A stretch of DNA of 6,616 nucleotides from CAZGOM01 sp964527265 (GTDB lineage Bacteria; Planctomycetota; Phycisphaerae; Phycisphaerales; Phycisphaeraceae): positions 1-6,616 of the forward strand of contig CAZGOM010000260.1 of the NCBI GenBank assembly GCA_964527265.1, given 5' to 3'. The translations under genes and the position numbers were made by a program. The notes beneath the pieces are model-generated. The model had not been told where the DNA came from. It saw nothing but the letters and a program-made list of their open reading frames with translations, and ran no database searches. Position 1 is the stretch's first letter. Every line of letters starts with the position of its first letter. This document shows, one piece after another, positions 1 through 4,653 of the stretch.

Positions 1-122
1 CCCACCACTCCATCGTCCGCGCCTCCCAGGAAGGCCTCTCCACCGTCCTCTTCAAGCCCTTCAAAGTCGACCAGCTCATCGAAGCCGTCCACAAAGCCCT
101 CAAGCCCGCCGAAGCCAAATAA
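1..122 (+). CDS. Response regulator receiver domain, C-terminal fragment
   Basis: Partial gene: the 5' end lies outside the window. In the frame starting at base 3, 39 residues are read before TAA at 120-122. They include the pattern VLFKPF followed by an amphipathic stretch (VDQLIEAVHKAL). The Lys-Pro-Phe corresponds to the conserved lysine-proline of beta strand 5 in CheY-like receiver domains, and the following stretch to alpha helix 5. The protein ends about 20 residues after KPF with no room for a DNA-binding output domain, so it is either a stand-alone receiver or a protein with its receiver at the C-terminus. The phospho-acceptor aspartate would be upstream and cannot be seen. Codons end mostly in C, like the next plus-strand gene. 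The partner kinase and the pathway are not visible. Confidence 0.75.
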   Translation, partial: HHSIVRASQEGLSTVLFKPFKVDQLIEAVHKALKPAEAK

Positions 123-128
123 CCCCCG

Positions 129-178
129 TTCTGGCTGGCACGGCACGCCCCGAAGGCGTGCTGTGTCTTGCACGCGCC
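129..178. repeat. 50-base palindromic repeat, copy 1
   Basis: This copy matches 1910-1959 at 46 of 50 positions by direct comparison. Its core is a perfect 11-pair stem with one G-T(U) wobble: CACGGCACGCC (139-149), loop CCGAA (150-154), GGCGTGCTGTG (155-165). It begins 6 bases after the stop codon of the response-regulator fragment. No T-run follows the stem; the conserved sequence TCTTGCACGCGCC follows instead. It is therefore not a textbook intrinsic terminator. A dispersed REP-like element, or an RNA hairpin at 3' ends, fits better. Confidence 0.85.
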
Positions 179-503
179 AACAACAATTCCAACCACACCG
201 TCATGCAGGGCCTTCGCATCTAAAGCGTATGCCTCCGCCCCCGATTGCCGGGCCATCGAATTGCAGGAGGCTTGGAGAGCATCAATTCCATCCAAAGGTC
301 AATGCACTGTCACCGCCCGCTATTCGGGGTTAGCCGTCATGGACACGCGATAACCCGATCACCCGACAACCCGGGCGCGAAAATCTCGCACATTTTAGAT
401 GCGAAAGCCCTGCCCCGTCATGCCCTCCTCTTAACCCGGCATGTCTTATCGCATGGTTTCGCGTAAAATGCCCAATCCCCCATTCTGGCCCTCTTAACTT
501 CTT

Positions 504-545
504 GACTCGGGACTCGGGACACGGGACTCGCGACACAGGACTCTC
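504..545 (+). repeat. Heptanucleotide tandem repeat, six units, GACTCGG type
   Basis: Six consecutive 7-base units can be read: GACTCGG, GACTCGG, GACACGG, GACTCGC, GACACAG and GACTCTC. The array stops 6 bases before the ATG of the methyltransferase gene at 552. It therefore occupies the position where a ribosome-binding site would lie, and no purine-rich Shine-Dalgarno sequence is present there. The units drift towards the gene, the usual appearance of an ageing short tandem repeat. Because the period is 7 and the array is upstream of the coding frame, copy-number change would alter leader length, not reading frame. Confidence 0.8.
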
Positions 546-551
546 CCTCAA

Positions 552-1895
552 ATGACCAAACCCTCAGGCCGTCTCATCGCTTCCCGCGCCCTCGCTAACG
601 CCGCTACCGAATTCCCTGACATCACCCCCGAAGCTATCACGCCCAAGGGCGCGGCTGATCACGACCAGGACGGCCGCCTCGCCCTCCGCATCGTCCGCAC
701 CGGCCTGCGCCATTGGATCACCATCGAGTATCTCCTTGACCACTGGCTCAAGCAGCCCCTCGAATCCCTTGACCCCAAGCTTCAGGGCGTCCTCATGGCC
801 GGCGGCGCCCAGCTCCTCTACCTCCACGACCTCCCCACCCACGCCATCGTCGATGAATCCGTCAAAATCGCCGGCGACCTCGTCCGCCCCAGCGCGCGCG
901 GCTTGGTCAACGCCGTCCTCCGCCGCATGTCCGAAGCCGTCATCGAACGCTCCGACAAACCTTGGATCCCCGCTGACAACACCCTCCCCACCCCCAACGG
1001 CCACTTGGTGTTAAAAGAACAATACCTCGCCGAGTTAACCCCTCAAATCCTCAAAACCGTCGTCGCCACCAGCACCCCCGAATACGTCCTCACAAGCTGG
1101 GAAAAAACCTACGGCACACCCGCAACCGTCGATCTCGCAAAGCATTGCGTCAAAACCCCGCCCATCATCCTCGCCGTCGAACCAGCCTTTGACACCACCC
1201 TCTCCGCCCCCGTCCAGCCACCCCAATGGCTCCCCCACACCCTTCCCGGCTTCATCGTCTGGACCGGCCACCACGCCGACATGAAAGCCTTTCTCAGCGC
1301 CCATCCCGCCCGCCGCGTCCAGGACCCCGCCTCCGCCACCGTCATCCAGACCACCGCGGATCTGAAACCCAAAGTCATCCTCGACGCCTGCGCTGGCCGC
1401 GGCACTAAAACCCGCCAGCTCGCCGCACTCCACCCCGAAGCTCACGTCTACGGCGCGGAAACCGAAAGCGCACGCCTTGAATCACTCCGCCTCTCCGTTA
1501 AAAACATCTCCAACATCAAGCCCCTCTGGTACGGCAACCTCTCCAAAACCGTCCCCCTTAACTCCGTTGACCTCCTCGTCTTAGACGTCCCCTGCTCCAA
1601 TTCCGGCGTCTTCGCCCGCCGTATCGAAGCGCGCTATCGCTACTCCCAGAAATCCATCGACCAGCTCATCGAACTTCAACGCAAAATCATCCGCGAACAA
1701 GCCCCCTACCTCGCCCCCGGTGCTCACATTCTCTATTCCACCTGCAGCATCGACCCCCGCGAAAACCAGGAACAAGCACGCTGGCTCGCCGAAGTCATGC
1801 GCGCAAAACTCATCAAAGAACACACCCTGCTCCCCGCAGGCGAAACCACCACCTACCACGACGGCGGCTACCACGCCCTCCTAAAACGCTACTAA
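552..1895 (+). CDS. rsmB: 16S rRNA cytosine-C5 methyltransferase, RsmB family (NusB domain fusion)
   Basis: A 447-residue cytoplasmic enzyme, close to the 429 residues of E. coli RsmB. That family methylates a 16S rRNA cytosine (C967 in E. coli) with S-adenosylmethionine. Residues about 5-130 resemble the NusB-like helical RNA-binding domain (HWITIEYLLDHWL, then LVNAVLRRM at 118-126). The catalytic domain follows: VQDPAS at 256-261, SAM-binding motif I LDACAGRGTKT at 277-287, motif IV DVPCSNSG with Cys348, and motif VI STCS with Cys398. In this family the TC cysteine attacks the base and the PC cysteine helps release the product; both are present. The C-terminal DGGYHALLKR is a variant of the usual DGFF-type ending. 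The ATG at 552 has no Shine-Dalgarno site; a heptamer repeat ends 6 bases upstream. Codons are strongly C-ending (25 of 28 valines are GTC). It is transcribed towards the DUF2934 gene. An RsmF-like role is less likely because of the NusB domain. Confidence 0.93.
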   Translation: MTKPSGRLIASRALANAATEFPDITPEAITPKGAADHDQDGRLALRIVRTGLRHWITIEYLLDHWLKQPLESLDPKLQGVLMAGGAQLLYLHDLPTHAIVDESVKIAGDLVRPSARGLVNAVLRRMSEAVIERSDKPWIPADNTLPTPNGHLVLKEQYLAELTPQILKTVVATSTPEYVLTSWEKTYGTPATVDLAKHCVKTPPIILAVEPAFDTTLSAPVQPPQWLPHTLPGFIVWTGHHADMKAFLSAHPARRVQDPASATVIQTTADLKPKVILDACAGRGTKTRQLAALHPEAHVYGAETESARLESLRLSVKNISNIKPLWYGNLSKTVPLNSVDLLVLDVPCSNSGVFARRIEARYRYSQKSIDQLIELQRKIIREQAPYLAPGAHILYSTCSIDPRENQEQARWLAEVMRAKLIKEHTLLPAGETTTYHDGGYHALLKRY

Positions 1896-1909
1896 ACCCA
1901 ACCGACACC

Positions 1910-1959
1910 TTCTGGGTAGCACGGCACGGCCCGAAGCCGTGCTGTGTCTTGCACGCGCC
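1910..1959. repeat. 50-base palindromic repeat, copy 2
   Basis: Second copy of the element at 129-178, starting 15 bases after the rsmB stop codon. Stem: CACGGCACGGC (1920-1930), loop CCGAA (1931-1935), GCCGTGCTGTG (1936-1946). Relative to copy 1 there are four changes. Two of them are the two partners of a single base pair: C148-G156 became G1929-C1937, so the stem is preserved. Both copies sit just 3' of a plus-strand gene in the same orientation. The conservation beyond the stem on both sides argues for a repeat family and not for two unrelated terminators. Confidence 0.85.
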
Positions 1960-1983
1960 CACATGCACGCCAGACGCCTCACC

Positions 1984-2010
1984 GGGAGCGCCGGCGTCCC
2001 GCCGGCTCCC
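1984..2010. repeat. GC-rich hairpin between convergent genes
   Basis: GGGAGC (1984-1989) pairs with GCTCCC (2005-2010), and CGGC (1992-1995) with GCCG (2001-2004). This gives a 10-pair stem with a 2-base bulge (1990-1991) and a 5-base loop (GTCCC, 1996-2000). It lies between the ends of rsmB (+) and the DUF2934 gene (-). No T-run follows on either strand, so an intrinsic terminator in the usual sense is unlikely. It could be a second dispersed palindrome, or a folded barrier limiting read-through in either direction. Its right arm shares three bases with the adjoining G-quadruplex motif. Confidence 0.6.
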
Positions 2011-2027
2011 AATCCCCACCCTCCCCC
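2008..2027 (-). other. Putative G-quadruplex motif on the minus strand
   Basis: Read on the minus strand, four G-runs of 5, 3, 4 and 3 are separated by loops A, T and ATT. Loops of 1, 1 and 3 bases are the geometry known to give stable parallel quadruplexes in vitro. The motif begins 63 bases past the stop codon of the minus-strand DUF2934 gene, so it would be in RNA only if transcription reads through. Formation in the cell is inference. Confidence 0.55.
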
Positions 2028-2068
2028 GACATAAGTGAACTGCTCCCCCACCAACCAACTCCAACCAA

Positions 2069-2090
2069 GGAACCCGGAACTCAGGACCTC
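2069..2090 (+). repeat. Degenerate heptamer-like repeat
   Basis: GGAACCC, GGAACTC, then A and GGACCTC read as about three imperfect 7-base units resembling the array at 504-545. It ends exactly at the last base before the stop codon of the DUF2934 gene. Just before it, CCAACCAACT and CCAACCAAGG (2051-2070) form a period-10 duplication. The similarity is weak and could be chance in low-complexity DNA. Confidence 0.35.
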
Positions 2091-2345
2091 TCATCCCCCC
2101 CTGAGCACCCGCTCCGCTTCCAGCCAGATCTCCAGATCCTGACCCCAAGGCGTCCCCCGTGCCGTCCAGATCTCTTTGGCCTTCGCCGCAATCTGTTCTT
2201 GCGTCACCTGTTTTTCTCCTTGCTCAACGGTTGTCACCGTCGCCTGCGCATCGGATACCACATCCGCCTCCGTCGCCACTGCCGGGGTCGAGGGAGCCAC
2301 AGCCTTCGCATCCACCTTCTTGGTCGTCGCACGCTTCTTGCTCAT
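2091..2345 (-). CDS. Small DUF2934 domain protein
   Basis: An 84-residue protein in two parts. Residues 1-50 are rich in Lys, Ala, Thr and Val with no hydrophobic core (MSKKRATTKKVDAK at the start) and are probably disordered. Residues about 51-84 (IAAKAKEIWTARGTPWG, then LEIWLEAERVL) fit the DUF2934 pattern: an Ala-rich helix ending in Trp, a Gly-x-Pro-x-Gly turn, and a second helix with Trp, Ala and Glu. The function of DUF2934 is not established, and I infer none; the basic tail could allow nucleic-acid contact. The ATG is well supported: AAGGAG lies 9 bases upstream, the strongest ribosome-binding site in the window. There is no signal peptide or membrane segment. It follows the cytochrome c maturation operon on the same strand but is separated from it by 332 bases and is probably transcribed separately. 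Confidence 0.8.
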   Translation of the reverse strand: MSKKRATTKKVDAKAVAPSTPAVATEADVVSDAQATVTTVEQGEKQVTQEQIAAKAKEIWTARGTPWGQDLEIWLEAERVLRGG

Positions 2346-2354
2346 GGCACAGCA

Positions 2355-2360
2355 CTCCTT
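2355..2360 (-). promoter_or_regulatory. Shine-Dalgarno site of the DUF2934 gene
   Basis: AAGGAG on the minus strand, 9 bases before the ATG at 2345. It fixes that start and contrasts with rsmB, which has no such site. Confidence 0.7.
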
Positions 2361-2369
2361 AATTTGGAC

Positions 2370-2399
2370 TTAATATGAAACTTTACAAACACACTGCAA
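2370..2399 (-). promoter_or_regulatory. Possible sigma70-like promoter of the DUF2934 gene
   Basis: On the minus strand TTGCAG (2394-2399) could serve as -35 and TATTAA (2370-2375) as -10, 18 bases apart. Transcription would then begin near 2362-2364 and give a short leader that includes the Shine-Dalgarno site. Both boxes are imperfect and the DNA is AT-rich, so a chance match is possible. Confidence 0.3.
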
Positions 2400-2420
2400 A
2401 TTCCATGCCCAGCCAAACCT

Positions 2421-2664
2421 TCAGCCATCAGTTGACATATGAGAGGCAATACAGGGCATCTTTTCATTCATATCCAAATCTATTCCTTCAATAAATAGGG
2501 AATTTCCCCATGCGACCGAATGTCCGGTATTCAAAGCCATATGACAATGTCTTAAGCAACACTGCCTCAACCTTAGGCACTGTCATTCCTATATCTCTTT
2601 TGTTAACAAAACCTATCAATTGCAGATGATGATCATGTAAGTATTTGATAAATACTTCGCTGCT
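2421..2664 (-). pseudogene. Possible decayed small gene, unrecognised
   Basis: On the minus strand an open frame runs from just after a TGA at 2665-2667 to a TGA at 2488-2490. It has 58 codons with protein-like stretches such as LQLIGFVNKRDIG and SYGFEYRTFGRMGKFPIY. Shifting by one base at about 2490 continues for 22 more codons (EGIDLDMNEKMPCIASHMS) to TGA at 2421-2423. The two frames together cover almost exactly the AT-rich island. An ATG at 2586 would be the first methionine. Codon use (A/T-ending) is unlike the neighbours. I do not recognise a family. It could be a frameshifted horizontally acquired fragment, or simply chance openness. Confidence 0.2.
2639..2657 (-). terminator. AT-rich hairpin after ccsA, weak terminator candidate
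   Basis: A perfect 8-pair inverted repeat, AAGTATTT and AAATACTT, with a 3-base loop begins 20 bases past the ccsA stop codon. It is AT-rich and followed on the minus strand by ACATGATC rather than a T-run. Termination here is only a possibility based on position. Confidence 0.3.
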
Positions 2665-2677
2665 TCACGACCCATCC

Positions 2678-4585
2678 TCACGCATACGAATGCAGCCCTG
2701 CCAGCAGCATATTCACGCCCCAGTAGCACCAGAGCATCACAAAGAACCCGATCAGCCCCAGCCATGCCGTGGTCAAACCGCGGTTCTTCACGCCAAAGCG
2801 CACATGGATCACGATCAAATACACGATCCACGTGATCAATGCCCACGTCTCCTTGGGGTCCCATGCCCACCAGCGCCCCCACGCATGGTCAGCCCAGTAA
2901 GCACCCAGCAGGATGCCTACGCCCAGAATGTAAAACGCAAGCTGAAACACCACCATCTGCGCGTGGTCGATTTCTCTGAGCAGACCGGCCTTCTCACCCG
3001 CCTTCGGTTCGGCATCATCATCACCGCCTGACACCGCGCCGCCGGCAGACCCGCCGGCCATCGCCATCTCTCCCTCGCCCATGCTCGTCTGCGCATAACG
3101 CACAATGCCTTTGCCCTGCGTGTAATGCACCACAAGGTAAAAACTGCTCAAAAGGAAGCCCAGCGCGATCAGCCCATAGCTCACCAGCACCATGTTCACA
3201 TGGATGTAAAGGATTCGGCTTGTTGCCAGAATCCCCGCCACCTGTCCCACGTCCTTGGAAGGAATGTCCACCGTGTTGGCCACCAGCAGCGTGCACGTCC
3301 CCAGCGCCGCCGCAGCCGCGCCAAACACCCACTGCTTGCGGTATAGCATGATCACTGTCCCGATCACCACCGCGATCCACGAGATGAAGATGTAGCTCTC
3401 ATATTGGTTATGAATCGGCCAGCGGCCCGAAAGCGCCATGCGCACGGCAATGCAAAGCGTATGGATCGCAATCCCCACAAACAAAAGCCCGATCCCCGTG
3501 TTGATCAGCCCCTTGCGCTTGCCCGCAAACGACATCAGCAGGATCAGCGTCGCAAACAGATAAGCCACATACCCAATCGTAAACCGCTGCGTCTTGTTGT
3601 AGTAATACTCCAGTGACCGGTGAAAATCGCTCGGATACGTCTCCGGGTTCACCGATTTAAGCGCCAGGCTCAGTTTCCCAAGCGCCAGGTTCGCCCCCAC
3701 CGTGTCTGCGTTCCGCCACGCATCGCGCAGTTCCCCCACCGCGCTCTTCACCGCTTCCGTCTTGATCGGCGAAAGCTCAGGCATCTTCCCCGTCATCCCC
3801 TTGGCCGACTCCGGCGCCGTCAGGCTCGGATCAAGCACTTCCGCCAGCGATGTCCAATACTGCCCGCCCGGCTCAGGGCTGATGAACATCATCATCCCCT
3901 CAGGATTCTCAAACGAACGCACCGACACCTTCAACTGCCCCAGCGCGTTGTTCATCATGATGTCCGGCTCAAGCGCCTCCAGCGTCCCCTCCACCTGCTT
4001 GTTGGCGATCATCCGCGGCTCAAGCCGCCCCAGCTTCAGCCACTTCTCCTGGTCCTCAGGCAGCAAATGCTTCACCAGTTCCCGCCGCAATCCCAGCACA
4101 TCCACATAAATCACCGGCTTATCGAAGTAATAAGCCTTGTTGAGCAGGAAATCCAGATAAGTGAAGGTCGGGTCGTAAGTCGTCCCATCCAGATCCTTCC
4201 AGCGCTCTTTCCCATACACCCGCATCAAATATTCACGAGCCACCGTATCCACAATCTTCGCCCGCCCCGCATCAAACACCGCCAGCTTCCTGAATTCCGT
4301 CAGGTCCAGCCCCTTGGCAAACTGGTCATGCGTCGTCTTGTCCAGAATCTTCGCGCGCGGCGCATTCGCATCCGCCGGGCCATGGTCATGCCCGTCACTC
4401 CGCGCATTCATCTGCTCCTGCAACTGCTTTTGTAGCTGCGCCGTGTTCCCCTGCCGCAGCCCCTCATTCACATCCGGCTGCGCATTCCCCGCCGGCGCAT
4501 TGCGCACCTGCGCAAACACCGGCAACGCCAGGCCCGTCACCACCGCCATCAACACCACCGCAATCCATATCTTCAAAGTCTTCAA
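2678..4585 (-). CDS. ccsA: Cytochrome c maturation protein CcsA/ResC (System II), with large N-terminal extracytoplasmic domain
   Basis: A 635-residue membrane protein of the System II haem export and cytochrome c haem-attachment complex. Residues 1-25 form a signal peptide (basic MKTLK start, hydrophobic core, likely cut after PVFA). Residues 26-334 are a soluble extracytoplasmic domain with a GR-x4-DT-x-ARE element (107-118) like that between ResB and CcsA in fused CcsBA proteins. About eight membrane segments follow (near 335-355, 360-383, 397-414, 419-437, 461-485, 542-564, 578-595, 606-629). GRWPIHNQYESY (387-398) is the conserved P-x-N-x-YES region. The haem-binding WWD motif is 562-581 (AYWADHAWG then WWAWDPKETW). 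His462 and His632 fit the external haem ligands and His594 the membrane histidine; a 40-residue Gly/Asp-rich insert lies in the cytosolic loop 489-544. Start: TTG at 4585 has GAGAGG 7 bases upstream and yields a typical signal peptide. A TTG at 4600 would add MRGLS, and no ATG is available. It lies 64 bases after resB in one operon. Confidence 0.93.
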   Translation of the reverse strand: MKTLKIWIAVVLMAVVTGLALPVFAQVRNAPAGNAQPDVNEGLRQGNTAQLQKQLQEQMNARSDGHDHGPADANAPRAKILDKTTHDQFAKGLDLTEFRKLAVFDAGRAKIVDTVAREYLMRVYGKERWKDLDGTTYDPTFTYLDFLLNKAYYFDKPVIYVDVLGLRRELVKHLLPEDQEKWLKLGRLEPRMIANKQVEGTLEALEPDIMMNNALGQLKVSVRSFENPEGMMMFISPEPGGQYWTSLAEVLDPSLTAPESAKGMTGKMPELSPIKTEAVKSAVGELRDAWRNADTVGANLALGKLSLALKSVNPETYPSDFHRSLEYYYNKTQRFTIGYVAYLFATLILLMSFAGKRKGLINTGIGLLFVGIAIHTLCIAVRMALSGRWPIHNQYESYIFISWIAVVIGTVIMLYRKQWVFGAAAAALGTCTLLVANTVDIPSKDVGQVAGILATSRILYIHVNMVLVSYGLIALGFLLSSFYLVVHYTQGKGIVRYAQTSMGEGEMAMAGGSAGGAVSGGDDDAEPKAGEKAGLLREIDHAQMVVFQLAFYILGVGILLGAYWADHAWGRWWAWDPKETWALITWIVYLIVIHVRFGVKNRGLTTAWLGLIGFFVMLWCYWGVNMLLAGLHSYA

Positions 4586-4592
4586 GCTTAAG

Positions 4593-4598
4593 CCTCTC
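4593..4598 (-). promoter_or_regulatory. Shine-Dalgarno-like site selecting the ccsA TTG start
   Basis: GAGAGG on the minus strand, 7 bases before TTG at 4585. If the TTG at 4600 were used instead, this sequence would lie inside the coding region and only a weak AGAAG would precede the start. Confidence 0.5.
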
Positions 4599-4600
4599 AA

Positions 4601-4653
4601 AACTTCTGCAACTTCTACTCTGCACTTATCCCTTTTCCCTTATCCCTTATCAC
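4601..4653 (-). repeat. Tandem repeats filling the resB-ccsA spacer
   Basis: On the minus strand four 7-base units run from 4653 to 4626: GTGATAA, GGGATAA, GGGAAAA and GGGATAA. They are followed, after a short gap, by two 9-base units GTAGAAGTT and GCAGAAGTT (4618-4601). The first heptamer contains the resB stop codon TGA (4652-4650) and an adjoining TAA. The spacer is thus almost entirely short repeats. It is purine-rich on the transcribed strand; no terminator or promoter is evident. Confidence 0.7.

Larger units (their letters stand above)
123..551. other. Gene-free spacer with repeats upstream of rsmB
   Basis: No convincing gene occupies these 429 bases. The left end holds a 50-base palindromic repeat (129-178) and the right end a heptamer array (504-545). 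In between are an imperfect period-8 stretch built on ACCCGA (353-376) and a possible small stem: GGGC at 373-376 can pair with GCCC at 407-410, enclosing TCGCA (386-390) and TGCGA (400-404). A TAAAAT at 464-469 resembles a -10 box, but no good -35 stands at the usual distance. The open frames that cross this region start at TTG or lack any protein-like character, and I regard them as chance. Confidence 0.6.
2346..2677. other. AT-rich spacer with palindromes
   Basis: This is compositionally distinct: by hand count 96 of 240 bases in 2401-2640 are G or C, while the adjoining genes are clearly GC-rich. Palindromes seen are GGGAATTTCCC (2498-2508), TTTTGTTAACAAAA (2598-2611, perfect), ATGATCAT (2629-2636), and AAGTATTT-GAT-AAATACTT (2639-2657). 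ATGACA (2541-2546) and TGTCAT (2581-2586) form a longer inverted pair around TGCCT/AGGCA (2563-2567, 2575-2579). A TTGACA at 2432-2437 has no -10 partner. A possible relic reading frame is listed separately. Confidence 0.6.

Noticed and set aside
139..165. Intrinsic terminator after the response-regulator fragment
   Set aside because: The stem is strong but no T-run follows, and conservation with the second copy extends beyond the stem, so a repeat element is the better call.
245..466. Plus-strand open frame in the first spacer, with AGGAGG nearby at 265-270
   Set aside because: The frame starts at TTG upstream of the AGGAGG, and no start codon in a sensible frame follows at the right distance. 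The translation is not protein-like.
464..469. TAAAAT as the -10 box of rsmB
   Set aside because: A good -10 match, but there is no -35 at the normal spacing and the start site cannot be fixed; kept only as a remark in the spacer entry.
504..545. CRISPR-like array
   Set aside because: Units are 7 bases with no spacers; it is a simple tandem repeat.
564..1445. Minus-strand open frames opposite rsmB (564-1004 and 1035-1445)
   Set aside because: Gly/Asp/Val-rich low-complexity translations typical of the antisense of C-ending codons, with no recognisable motifs.
1944..2378. Plus-strand frame (144 codons) across the convergent spacer and the DUF2934 gene
   Set aside because: Starts at GTG inside the repeat stem and is Pro/Arg/His-rich. 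The opposite strand has a recognisable DUF2934 domain with a good ribosome-binding site.
2432..2460. TTGACA as part of a plus-strand promoter
   Set aside because: No acceptable -10 lies 16-19 bases downstream, and no plus-strand gene follows for which it would be needed.
3620..4435. Long plus-strand open frame (271 codons) opposite ccsA
   Set aside because: It is rich in Arg, His, Pro and Leu, has no domain pattern, and lies wholly antisense to a well-supported CcsA. The strand skew removes stop codons and makes such shadow frames common.
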